Below are positions 25,760-35,349 of a stretch of DNA of 64,000 nucleotides, piece by piece. The position numbers and the translations under genes are program-made. Location of the stretch: NCBI GenBank assembly GCA_020746835.1, contig JAGPNK010000001.1, forward strand, positions 5,456,001-5,520,000. Direction: 5' to 3'. Under the pieces are notes generated by a model that did not search any database, was not told where the DNA came from, and was given only the letters and a program-made list of their open reading frames with translations. Source of the DNA: Stachybotrys elegans (taxonomy: Eukaryota > Ascomycota > Sordariomycetes > Hypocreales > Stachybotryaceae). Numbering within the stretch: the first letter of the stretch is position 1; each line of letters starts with the position of its first letter.

Positions 25760-26873
25760 ATGAGACCATTAATCCTGCTAAGCCTTGTGGGCTTTTCTAC
25801 AGCCTCTTACATGCTTCAACTACCTCAAGCAACCGAATCTACAAGCCTAAGGCCTAATGGCATCGCTCCACTTCCAACAAACTCTCAAGCAGGGCATCAG
25901 TTACTAAGGCGGCAGAGCAGTGATGACGTCCAAGAAGGACTAATGGCGTCTGATAGCATCTGTGGGTACATTTCTAATGAGCCATTCAGCTGTATTTCCA
26001 CAAATTCCAACTGCGGTATCGTCGCTGGCATCCTTGCCTGTTGCAACACTGTGAGCAGCAGTTGCGATGGGTTTACTGGCTGCGTAGAGTCCAACGAATC
26101 CGCGACCGGCAGTGTTATATCATGGTAAGTGTATCCCTTTCTCGAAAGAAGTGGTTGGCTGACAATAGCACAGCACTGATGGATCTTTCTGTGGAACTGT
26201 TACCCACGATGAACTGGACGCTGCGGGTTACTATTGCGTCAGTTCCAGCTCACCGCCGATTGAAACCATTTCCTCGCAGTTGAAGGATAGAGACCCCCTG
26301 TGGTATACGCCCATGAATGTTACCCTTAACCCATCATCGTCTGCCACGGAACCAGTTGTCACCAGCACAACTACGACGACTAGCAGTACAACAACTAGCA
26401 GTACAACGACTAGCAGTACGACGACTAGCAGCACGACGACTAGCAGTACAACATCAACTATAAGTACCACTGCTCCTCCAGGTGACAGCTCTGTACCTGT
26501 TGGGGCTATCGTTGGTGGTGTTGTAGGTGGAGTTGCTGGCATTGCTTTGCTCAGCCTAGGCGCCTTCTTCTTCATCTACAAGAGCCGCAAGAGCGGTAAC
26601 GACAAGAGCGGTAATCATTCACAAGCACCAACCATCGCGCCGCCGCCCATGGAGCAGCAGGTCACATCCTCTCCATCTCCGCAGTACAGCGCTAAGGGGC
26701 CGTCCTCCCCATATAGTCAATCCCCCCAATCACCACCAGGTAATTGGCAGCAGGGCTACTCGGCAGCACCCCTGGATGCTTTATCTGGTCGGGCGCCAGA
26801 GCCTGGGATTCGGTATGAGGTTGCAAGTGATTCATCGCAGGATCATAGGGGGGCTATGGGGGAGATGGCGTGA
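25760..26873 (+). CDS. Single-pass surface protein: signal peptide, Cys-rich ectodomain, Ser/Thr stalk, one TM (wall-sensor-like)
   Basis: Exons 25760-26124 and 26174-26873, with a 49-nt GTAAGT intron; the CAG acceptor at 26173 keeps the frame (...VISW spliced as C-TDGSFCG). The product is 354 residues. Residues 1-16 form a signal peptide. A Cys-rich region of about 160 residues follows (CGYISNEPFSCIS, CCNTVSSSCDGFTGC), then a Thr/Ser stalk of TTSST repeats, a Gly-rich TM helix at about 231-255 (VGAIVGGVVGGVAGIALLSLG), a basic stop-transfer KSRKSGNDKSG and a Pro-rich cytosolic tail. This layout resembles Wsc/Mid2-type wall-stress sensors, but the ectodomain is not a recognisable WSC domain. 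Role in surface sensing is inference. It sits alone at the left of the accessory stretch. Confidence 0.75.
26369..26451 (+). repeat. 15-bp coding minisatellite (TTSST stalk)
   Basis: About five copies of a 15-bp unit ACGACTAGCAGTACA encode the Thr/Ser stalk of the surface protein. Copies differ by single silent changes, so stalk length probably varies among strains. Confidence 0.85.
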
Positions 26874-28199
26874 GAAGTGGTAGGTGGGATGACATGGCTC
26901 GCTATTTCCCCTTTATTAAGGGAAAGGGGGAGCTAACATGCTTTATCGGGGTTGTTACAGGGCTCGGACTTTGCGAGTTTGAGGAGTATGTGGATGCAAT
27001 AAGTGTTGAATCAGGTACTTGGTCTCACTTCAGCATTTATGCCACGATAGCTTCGCAAAGTGGTCCAACATGTTCCATTCGTGACCGTAATTAGCGCCAA
27101 GAGCGATATCCATACAATCGACCGCGGTCATAACGAAGGGAGTATCTTCAGTAGCTCGCTTGCTCAGTTGATCAGGCTTGGGATGTCACTCTTCAATGAC
27201 TGTCGTAGGAGCCCAAGGATTGTCACGCCTTGGTTTTGCATCATCAAGTTGAGCCTTGATGTACTGGCCTGTAATTTAGTTCGCTATAGTTAAGCGTTCT
27301 GAGCCAGCCGCTCGCTTCTTTGTCTTCATTACCGTGGTATTCATTCACCGTGAATCGCCATAGTCCGTCTATGCCAGTGCAGGCAGCCTCTTCCACTTCT
27401 TTTCGACAGCCTGTGATTCGAGAATTGATGTGTCGGGCCGCGGCATCCTCGCGTGGTGCTGGTGCTAAGTCTCGAGCTGCGTGCTGCTGCGTTGAGAACG
27501 TGTGAGCACAATGTGACATTGGGGTTTCGTTGCAACACGTGACCTGGCGTTCTCGACGTCGGCTCGCTCAGCAGCACGGTTCCATGGCCAGAATTAATAC
27601 CGGCTCGGTGCCCAGCAGGAGATTGGGTGGTTCTGTGTTTTGGTCGAGCGCAAGCCCGCCGTTGAGTACCCGTCGATAAGCGGCGACCCGTTTCAAGACG
27701 ATTATTGCTATTTCATGAGGAAATGCAGGCCATGTCATGATTATGGTGAGAGAAAATTGGCGTTGCTCGTATGTTGGCGGACAACGTCAAAAGTGCGTGC
27801 ATCTTCAGAATCCAGGGCAGCAGCCAACACACGGTTTACTCTACGCCTTTGTAGTCTTCTGCATCTTCATGATCTTCTATATTTTTATTGTCTTAATGAT
27901 CTTTATAATGTTAATAATCTTCATCATAGTTATTATATTTTGTCTTCGTTGCCTTTATTGCCTTTGCTGTCTTCACAAGCGGTAGTCTTCCATTTTACCG
28001 CCCATTATAGGATTCAGCAGGCAACGTGTTTAACAACATGCAATATTCAATTCGAGTTCAAAACGTTCTAGGAATCGCCAGGATCCACAAAATTGCAGCA
28101 AAATTCGAGCAGAAAAGTGTAGCCAGACACTTTTCAAAGGTAAGGCCATGCCCTAGGGCCCCCTCCTCCGTCCTCAACCATCACCAATGGAATTTCTCA
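26874..28199. other. Gene-free region left of the HET-S-like gene
   Basis: No convincing gene in 1.3 kb. Between about 27860 and 27970 there is an AT-rich run of degenerate ATCTTCAT-like units that can be read as a hydrophobic peptide, but it looks like microsatellite drift rather than a gene. The remainder is unremarkable. Confidence 0.55.
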
Positions 28200-29078
28200 T
28201 CACTTGCTCTCCCACATGCCACGATGTCCATATTGGTTACCAATATGCATCCTCGAACTGCCCTTGATGACCAGCTCATCGCTCTCGTTCACCAATCCAC
28301 TGGCGGTCATATTGGTGACGGTGTTGCCCACGTGGAGAAAGCCATCCTCCGAGAGTGTCGCCTTCCTGAGCCAGTTGCGGTTGACAGCCCCCGGCAGCAA
28401 GCTGGCCATGGCCTTCTCCGCTAGGGCCTCGTCGACGCTCCGGGCGGCCTCGTGGAGCACTTTCAGGACCTCCGTCTCCTTGACATCCTCTATGTCTGCC
28501 TTGACTAGCTTCTCATAGTCGTCCTTGACCGGCCACAGGTTTTCGAGTTGGTCGATCAACTCCGCGGATTCTTTGATGAGCTTTCCCAGTTGATCGGCCT
28601 TGTATATAACCCACTTGGCCTTGTTCACCACAGCGCCCGCATGCTTCGTCATTCGGTTGAGCCGATGATGGATCCTGTCTCTCAGGTGCGTATGGAGCCT
28701 TTTCTCTGCAGGCTGCAGATCCCCAGCCTCCATACACTTGGGTTCAACGGCATCGGGGTCTCGATCCGCTTCGTAGTTATCTGTTGCTCGTATGGCGGTC
28801 CGAAGATGGTCTCCAATTTCGTTCAGAAGTCGATGGGTCTTTTTGACTTCCTTGTCAGCATCGGTGGAGTCCTCGTTGAAACGAGGATTGTTGTGAAGGT
28901 CAACTGCCTCACTCCATCGAACCAGCCGGTTCTGGAGAACGTCAATCTTGAGGCGGCATTGCCCAAAGTCGTTCTCGAAGTTGCGGCCAAGCTCGATGAG
29001 CCCGTAACAGTCAGCGACAACTCTGAAAAGTTTTGGGAGGGTGACGGCTCCTGAAATAATCAATGCAGCAACCTCCAT
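28200..29078 (-). CDS. HET-S-like HeLo-domain protein with C-terminal prion-type amyloid repeats
   Basis: A single exon encodes 292 residues, close to the length of Podospora HET-s/HET-S. Residues about 1-225 are a HeLo domain: a hydrophobic N-terminal helix (AALIISGAVTLPKLF), DCYGLIELGRNFENDFGQC, then RLVRWSEAVDLHNNPRF. In the family this helix enters membranes after activation and permeabilises them, killing the cell. The tail has two amyloid repeats of the HET-s motif (HRAM) class: FLHVGNTVTNMTASG at 247-261 and RMHIGNQYGHRGMW at 276-289, joined by an Asn/Ser/Asp-rich linker. Position 23 is Asp and 33 is Asn, two sites known to tune HET-S versus HET-s behaviour, so its class cannot be read off. 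It is head-to-head with an NLR carrying the same motif. Confidence 0.9.
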   Translation of the reverse strand: MEVAALIISGAVTLPKLFRVVADCYGLIELGRNFENDFGQCRLKIDVLQNRLVRWSEAVDLHNNPRFNEDSTDADKEVKKTHRLLNEIGDHLRTAIRATDNYEADRDPDAVEPKCMEAGDLQPAEKRLHTHLRDRIHHRLNRMTKHAGAVVNKAKWVIYKADQLGKLIKESAELIDQLENLWPVKDDYEKLVKADIEDVKETEVLKVLHEAARSVDEALAEKAMASLLPGAVNRNWLRKATLSEDGFLHVGNTVTNMTASGLVNESDELVIKGSSRMHIGNQYGHRGMWESK

Positions 29079-29396
29079 CTTTGGCAGAAGCGGCGAGTAT
29101 GGCGGATTGGAAACTTGCTTGCTGAGTTGCGCAGTCGTAATATTTTGGAAAGGGGAAACCTGGAGTATTTAAGCACAAACCCGAATGCCAAATACGAGGG
29201 GCGTGGCGAGGAAACAGTTTCATATCATGCAGCAAGCCTCAAGATGCCTGGAAACGTGATACCAAAGGCACCGACAGTAAATAGATGAGTCTGTTGTGGT
29301 AGGAAGCCCGGAATCCTGCCTTGTTCAACGTATTGCACTCTCCTCGATACACGGCAGCGAGCATCTGGGTGCCGATCGCCTGTGCGCCAGAGCAGA
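29079..29396. promoter_or_regulatory. Shared divergent promoter of the HET-S-like and NLR genes
   Basis: Only 318 bases lie between the two start codons, so the genes probably share control elements. A TTAAATAC-like box lies about 90 bases upstream of the HET-S-like start (near 29167). No other site is recognised. Confidence 0.55.
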
Positions 29397-31364
29397 ATGA
29401 ACTCGGCCGGGATCCTCCATGCTCGTGGGAAGGCGACTGTTCACATCGGAAACGTGTACACCCACGGTGCCTGTCTCAATGTGAGGGAACATACGAAGGG
29501 CGTACAACGTACGTTCATGCAGTGCCTTCGTACAGCATCGTACGAGGACTGTAAGAATCGTAACACCCAGAGAGCCCCCGGAACATGCGAGTGGTTCGCC
29601 AGCCATGGTCTCTTTGGCGAGTGGCGAGAAGCGTCCTCGGGGCTTCTCTGGGTGTCTGCGGACCCGGGCTGTGGCAAGTCTGTGCTGGCGCGGCACCTTG
29701 TCGATGATGTTTTGCCCCCGAGCGCAGGCAGAACCACATGCTACTTCTTCTTCAAAGACGACTGCGAAGACCAACGGACGCTCGACAGTGCCCTCTGCTG
29801 TATTCTTCATGAAATCTTTCACCAAAACCCCAACCTCCTGGACAAGGTGTTCCCGGCGAGCTTCAAAGAAGATCCCAGCGATGTCGAGCTGTTCTCGAAC
29901 TTTGGCAAGCTTTGGGAACTCCTCATAGAGGCAGCGAAAGACGACATGGCCGGCGAGATCATTTGCATTCTCGACGCTCTCGATGAATGTGTCGACAGCT
30001 CACCGCTTGCTACGGCTCTGGCCAAGCTTTATACAAAGAACACCAACGGGGGAGGGCCGCAAAATCTCAAGTTCCTCATCACAAGTCGCCCCTATCTACG
30101 GATTCAGAGAGACTTTCGCCCGCTCGAGCAGTGCCAGTCAGTGATTCACCTTTCTGGCGAGAGCCAAGAAGTGGCTGAACAGATCCAAGGGGAAATCGCC
30201 ACCACCATCGATCTTCGGATAGACAAGCTGTGTGCTGAACTGGCTCTTGGGCAGAGGGAGAAAGACTTGCTGCGTGAAGAGCTGACAGCGGCCCCGAACC
30301 GAACGTACCTCTGGGCTCATCTGATGCTAGACGCTCTCGACGACGCCGTGTTCTTCTCCACGTCCGACTTGCGTGCCAAAATCCGCACTCTGCCGCATAC
30401 GGTCGGGGCAGCTTACGAGAGTATACTTCGAAAATCCAAGGACCCCGCCCGAGCCAGGCGGATACTGGGATTGGTTCTGGCAGCAGGAAGACCTCTCCAT
30501 CTGGAGGAGGTCTCTGCGATGCTCACCTTCCAGCCAGACAGCCACAATAGCCTCAAGGATTTCGAGTCTGGCCGTTTCAGCACCAATCTTATGGAGGTCG
30601 CGATTCGGGAGGCGTGCGGCCTGTTGCTCGTTGTGCAAGACTCGTATCTGTACTTTCTTCACCAGTCTGCGAGACAATTCCTTGTTGCTCCTCCGTCACC
30701 CTTCTCCTATCCTCCCACCAGTGGAATGAAATGGCAGGGATCCGTTGACATGAAAAAGTCAAACAAGTCGCTCTTGGAGATGTGCATTAAGTTTCTCCTA
30801 CTTGAGGATTGGAATGGCCCTCCTGACACAAGACCGGAAGGTAGCCAGTCCACCGACAACTGCGGCTTTCTCCACTACGCTGCTTCATACTGGACGCGTC
30901 ACTACCGTCAAGCACAGATGGTGTCAGACGCATTGCTGGACCAGCTGGCACTGCAGCTTTGCGACCCAGCAGCTGCTGCTTGTCAGTCGTGGCTAAAGCT
31001 GTACCAGGAAGACCAAAACGTGAAGCTGGATCTCTGCAATCCCCTGTTTGTCGTCGCACACTTTGGCCTGTCTAGCTTAGTAGATACGATTGTCAGTAGT
31101 CAGGATCCAAAGCATCAGGCCGAGGAGTTCCTGAACAAGAGGAATGGCCTGGGCCACACGGCGCTTCATCAAGCAGCAGCCGAAGGCCATTATGAGATGG
31201 TTCATATTTTGCTTGCCAAGGGCGCTGATGCAAACATCCGGGGCCACGATGGGTTCACAGCACTTTCTTTCGCATCCTATCACCGTCACCTGAATACTGC
31301 AGGCCTGCTTGTGGATCACGGGGCTGATGTTGAAGGTCTGACAAGCATGGCAGAAGTATCTTGA
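29397..31364 (+). CDS. NLR-type receptor: N-terminal HRAM amyloid motif, NACHT, ankyrin repeats (truncated)
   Basis: The open frame gives 655 residues from the ATG at 29397. Residues 14-25 (TVHIGNVYTHGA) match the amyloid repeats of the neighbouring HET-S-like protein (HVGN, HIGNQYG). Next come a conserved lead-in (ASYEDCKNR, GTCEWF), a P-loop DPGCGKSVLA near 89-98, Walker B ICILDALDEC near 188-197, the helical part of the NACHT module, and two ankyrin repeats (GHTALHQAAAEGHYEMVHIL...). This is the NWD2/HET-S plan: ligand binding by the repeats oligomerises the NACHT, and the N-terminal motif templates the partner's amyloid. The frame stops in the third ankyrin repeat, and repeat sequence continues in other frames to 31717. 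Either truncation is recent or bases are missing from the assembly. Confidence 0.88.
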   Translation: MNSAGILHARGKATVHIGNVYTHGACLNVREHTKGVQRTFMQCLRTASYEDCKNRNTQRAPGTCEWFASHGLFGEWREASSGLLWVSADPGCGKSVLARHLVDDVLPPSAGRTTCYFFFKDDCEDQRTLDSALCCILHEIFHQNPNLLDKVFPASFKEDPSDVELFSNFGKLWELLIEAAKDDMAGEIICILDALDECVDSSPLATALAKLYTKNTNGGGPQNLKFLITSRPYLRIQRDFRPLEQCQSVIHLSGESQEVAEQIQGEIATTIDLRIDKLCAELALGQREKDLLREELTAAPNRTYLWAHLMLDALDDAVFFSTSDLRAKIRTLPHTVGAAYESILRKSKDPARARRILGLVLAAGRPLHLEEVSAMLTFQPDSHNSLKDFESGRFSTNLMEVAIREACGLLLVVQDSYLYFLHQSARQFLVAPPSPFSYPPTSGMKWQGSVDMKKSNKSLLEMCIKFLLLEDWNGPPDTRPEGSQSTDNCGFLHYAASYWTRHYRQAQMVSDALLDQLALQLCDPAAAACQSWLKLYQEDQNVKLDLCNPLFVVAHFGLSSLVDTIVSSQDPKHQAEEFLNKRNGLGHTALHQAAAEGHYEMVHILLAKGADANIRGHDGFTALSFASYHRHLNTAGLLVDHGADVEGLTSMAEVS

Positions 31365-31717
31365 TGAGGGCCTGTCTCAGGAGCTACCAAGATACTATCG
31401 AGTTTCTTTTGAACAGGGGAGCTCATATAGAAGCCCGTGATTAACGGAGGAACCATGTTCAGGGCATGTTTTTATGGCGATACAGAGCCGATAGAGCGTC
31501 TCTTGGACCTAGGAGCTAATATTGAAGCATCCGATAGCAGTGGCTGGAGTGCTCTAATGCTTGCTGTATGTCAAGGCAGGGATAGCGCTGTGGAGCTGCT
31601 CCTGACCAGAGGGCCGAGTCAGAGGCTGCTAATGAACAAGGTCAGTCGGCATTGAAGATAGCGGAAGCCTACGGGCACATCACAACGGCCGAGATGCTGC
31701 GAGCTCGCACAGCCTAG
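31341..31717 (+). pseudogene. Frameshifted remainder of the NLR ankyrin domain
   Basis: After the NLR stop, ankyrin-like sequence continues in shifted frames. One carries DTIEFLLNRGAHIEARD up to a TAA at 31440, the next has TEPIERLLDLGANIEASD and SGWSALMLAVCQGRDSAVEL, and a third ends GHITTAEMLRARTA before a TAG at 31717. At least three single- or double-base shifts are needed, near 31345, 31437 and 31611. No GT...AG pair of usual intron length explains them. This marks decay of, or sequence errors in, the receptor's sensing domain. Confidence 0.75.
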
Positions 31718-32099
31718 GTGAGCGAGGGATAGAGAGAAGAGATGAGCATCGAGGCAGTTTAGTCGGTGTCAAAGATATCAGAAATAATAAATGAGAGTTC
31801 CATCATTCTACCGCCATAAAATGGCAGCCGGGACTATTGTATATCTTCTCCTGGGAGGCCAGTGGATCATACTTGAGTAAGAACCATGTGACAAACCGTG
31901 GCCACCATGATATTACCAAATGATAGCTATTAGTGAAACCGACGGCGGCCACCTCGCGGTATAGACTATATCGAATTAATAGAGTACATATGATCCAGAG
32001 GAGATGGAAGTGATTAGAGGGTATCATGGTTTCTATGACCACGACAGGCTGGGAGCCTGATGTAGATATTACAGTTTAGAATGGATTGAGTGATTCACC
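31718..32099. other. Convergent 3' region between the NLR tail and the kinase
   Basis: These 382 AT-rich bases hold no gene, RNA or repeat that I recognise. Confidence 0.6.
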
Positions 32100-33737
32100 T
32101 CACATCGCACACATCTCCAAGCAACGGTCCTGTTCCTTCTTCTCATGCCCATGATGAAAGAAGGGATGCTGGAGGAGCTCACGAGCCGTCTTCCTCTTTT
32201 CAGGCAGCCACTGTAGCATTTGAGATGCAAAGTCCAGAAACCGCACCTTTTCTTCACCCGAAAGTTCTGTCACTGTATCGGCGAGCGGTCGACCCCCCTC
32301 TAGAAGATCCTTGCGGATAATATCGCCTATGGCATGATTAGCTTACCGACAATTCCAGGGAAGCCCCACGATTTCGGCCCTGTAGCTTACCGTTGTCGTC
32401 AAAGAAAGGTCCCCCCCAAAACTCATTCATCGTCCCGCACTTCTCACCTTTCGAGTTGACAACTTCAAAACCCAGCTGGAGTTTACGGTATGCTCGTTCT
32501 CTCTCAATCAACTGCTCGGGTGGGGGGCCAAGAAGAGAGACCATCCGTGCAAGATGAACATGCGCGTCATACCCGTCAACGTAGCCAACCCGCTGGCCAA
32601 ATAAGGTGGTGTCTTCTAACAGGTCCCACATCTGATAGTTTAGCATGAATGGTCATGGTTGGTAGAAGAAGAGATTCTTACAAGTAGACCGACATTCCAA
32701 ATATCAATGCTGTAAGTCCAGGGGCAGCCAAGAAGCACTTCTGGAGCGCGATAACAGTGCGACTGGGTCGGAAATATATGGGACCTGCCATCAAGCCCAG
32801 CATGGCTGGCGCTAAAATCCGAGAGCATGGGTAGAATGACGTTGCTCACCCCCCGGGGGTACAGCGGGCCAAGGTCGTCTTCTGCGAGATAAGTCACGCG
32901 GCCATCCTCAGCTCGTATGTGCCGAGGCTGAGGGTTGTTCCTGCAATGGCTGGCGAAGTCAGACAGTATTTGCTCGTCTTCGATGGTCATCAAGATATTC
33001 TCGTCTTTGATATCTAAAATAGTTAGAGGGCTGTCAAAAGATGCACATCAAGGACGTACCCGTATGGATCAAATTACAACCAGTATGTAGATAATCCAGG
33101 GCTTGGAGGAGGAGGTGGAGGAAAAGCTTGAAGTCCATCATAAGGAGTCGTTGACGCGGCATCCTCCGCTGAAACTGATAGAGGGTTTCTCTCATAGGTT
33201 GATAAACAAGACACAGATGCGTTCCTTGAGGTCCTTGCAGCTGAAAGGTGTCGATTGGTACCCTCACATAGGAGAGACCCGGATGTGAAGGGTCGGCACT
33301 TGCGATGACTTTCAACTTGGCTGCCTCACCCGGCCCATCCGTATCAAGAGCTGGAATTTTGATGCTCACATAGCGTGGAGAAGATGACTTCTTCCACCTT
33401 TGACTGATCTGGTGTTAGTAATGCGGTAATCCATGAAGCAGCCATGGCCAGTGACAACGTACAAGTGGACATTCTCGGCCAGCCAAACAGTGCTTGCGCC
33501 ACCGAAGCCAAGCTTCGAAATCGTCTTGTACTTCCCAGCCAATGTCTCTCCGGGCTTCGTTGGATAAAAGTATTTCAGTCGGTCGCTGTGAAGGTGCTCC
33601 TCATCAATGGGCTCGCTGATCAAGGACGAGGATTCGGACGCCAAAGTGGCCAGGGATCGAGTCAGATATGGAGGCAACTTGTTGGAGGGCTTCTTCCAAA
33701 GCGATCTTAGCTTTGCAGCATGCCATGCACATGCCAT
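32100..33737 (-). CDS. SRPK-like protein kinase
   Basis: Five exons: 33737-33463, 33403-33060, 33013-32682, 32631-32391 and 32326-32100. The four introns are 46-64 nt, and the sum is 473 codons with every junction in phase (472 residues). Residues 76-84 form a Gly-rich loop (LGFGGASTV). Lys107 (VSIKIP) is the ATP lysine, and IHTDIKDENIL (204-214) replaces HRD with the HTD of SRPK kinases. A 60-residue spacer is followed by LSDFSAS at 270-276, with DFS in place of DFG, then YRAPE at 294-298. SRPK kinases phosphorylate Arg/Ser-rich splicing proteins, but this looks like one of the divergent SRPK-like paralogues that multiply in ascomycetes, so its substrate is unknown. The first 35 residues resemble a mitochondrial presequence. 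The original ATG could lie elsewhere. Confidence 0.8.
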
Positions 33738-34626
33738 GATTCTGAGCACCGAGGCTGCTTCGGCTGTGTTTTTGACGATGGTTGCAGTTTTCTAGGTGTT
33801 TGTAGTTATGCCGTGTTTGAAGGGAGTTTGTATTTAGCGGGGCCTGGCGGGGCCCGGTGAAAAGCCGAGCCCCCCCAATCCCCAATTAGGCTCAGCCAGG
33901 ATAATGTGGGGGGGTGTGGGAGTTTATAGGATAGAGATGTGGGACTTCCCGATCTTGTGTCCAGATACAGATCAGTGACTCCGAGCAAGCCCTCTGATGA
34001 TACGGATAATATCAAATCTAATAGTGAAGAGGGGATTGGGGGGGGGGGTTAGATTAAGAAAAGCATGAGGCTCGTGACTGTGTTCATGGCGATGTGAGGG
34101 TTTCCTACCCTACTGTAATTGGTCGGAAGCTTCCGTGGCGACGGTGACGTCGGGCGTGCAATATACGAGGCCTCTCTGCAAGAAGGCTTCGGCCGAGAGG
34201 TGTGATCGGACCTGGAAGGCTTGCTCTGGGAGACTTAGCCAAGGCTGCTATAAGGTGATGCCATTGCCACCTGCCAGGATAAGGGATGGATGGCTGCTCC
34301 TACCACCCCAGGTATGTACTCAGGCAACTGCGGATTGGATATCATCACACAGGACTAGACTGACGGCGCTTGATGATTACTAGATTGGAAAGAATGAGGA
34401 TCCAACATGACAAGTCGGGCGAGAAACCGATGTTTGGCATGCACTGCCGGCACCAGCTTGCCTCGGAACCAAACAGCGAATCGAGACTTGGATGCGAAGG
34501 GTGCCTCTCTCTCAAAAACTCATCATTCCACTTGAATGAGAAATTCAAGAGTCTATACCCAGTCTTGCTCTCGCTCCCCTTCTGGTTTTTCATTCACCGA
34601 TCGTCAGTACAACCTCGACCGATAAA
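33738..34626. other. Gene-free region with a diverged repeat copy
   Basis: Holds the kinase promoter, a poly-G interrupted stretch (33865-34050) and the second copy of the dispersed repeat (33939-34024). No gene is recognised. Confidence 0.55.
33939..34024 (+). repeat. Dispersed repeat, copy B
   Basis: Starts GTGGGACTTCCCG and ends ATATCAAATCTAATAG. It matches copy A within the MITE-like element at 24875-24966. The flanking 30-bp terminal repeats seen around copy A are not detectable here, so this is a fragment or a separate diverged element. Confidence 0.75.
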
Positions 34627-35349
34627 ATGAGGTTCACATGGAGAAGACTTCAGAATCTGAGATTCAGAGGAGAATGGAATGTTTGGGCAAAGAGAAGCCT
34701 TAATGAGTACGTGGAACACGTAAAAGAAAATCATCCCAACCTTGCGTCGAGATTGGAGAAGACGCCATACGTAAAGCTTCAGTAAGGCCCTCCCTACCTT
34801 CAACCTCAATTTATTACTCAGACTAAACTCGTCTTTATTAGTGGATCGCCTCATGCTACGCCCAAGACAAACGACCCATGGCATGCAACTGTGGCTCTCC
34901 GTCGAAAAGAGAACTTCAAAGGGTCCGGTTTATCTCTTCACGTCTATCCAGACGGGACGGTGGTACCTTCCAAGGCCGAATTCCCAACTGTAGTCACGAC
35001 TCCCGCGACAGTGGAAGACGTGGGCGCGCAGAACTCATGCTGGCTGGACCCGCGATTTGTAGAGGCATAGAAAGCGTCGGACAAGGCGGAGTCTTCGAAA
35101 TCCTCTTCCTCAAAGCATGGCTCCTCCAGCAAAGGCTCCTCTAGCAAAGGCTCCTCCAGCGAAGGCTCCTCCAGCAAATGATCCTCCAGCAAAGGCAAGG
35201 GGAAAGCCTCAGACTTCGATGGCTATTCTACGGACCCCTCAACGGGCGCGTTGTACCGCTATGCAGAGAATGGCGCTGTGGTTTATCTGGACAGTGATTA
35301 CCAAAGGGAATACTATTATAACGAGCATGGCCAGGCTGAATGGCTTTAG
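34627..35349 (+). pseudogene. Unknown small-protein gene with two in-frame stop codons
   Basis: Exon 1 (34627-34781) and exon 2 (from 34842) are joined by a 60-nt intron with GTAAGG donor and ACTAAAC branch site, giving ...TPYVKLHGSPHATPK. One frame then runs to a TAG at 35347-35349, broken by TAG at 35068-35070 and TGA at 35179-35181. The sequence on both sides looks coding: WHATVALRRKENFKGSGLSL, LHVYPDGTVVPSKAEFPT, an SSSKG repeat block, and a Tyr-rich end (STDPSTGALYRYAENG, YQREYYYNEHGQAEWL). No frameshift is needed. Most likely this is a recent nonsense pseudogene; a truncated 126-residue product ending at the first stop is possible. An extra intron hiding both stops cannot be excluded. 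I do not recognise the function. Confidence 0.6.
35118..35195 (+). repeat. 15-bp minisatellite (SSSKG) in the pseudogene
   Basis: Five copies of GGCTCCTCCAGCAAA-like units. The second premature stop (TGA) replaces the Gly codon that opens one unit. Confidence 0.8.

Noticed and set aside
27860..27970. Hydrophobic peptide that looks like a membrane protein fragment
   Set aside because: It is a reading of degenerate ATCTTCAT repeats with strong AT bias, not a conserved segment.
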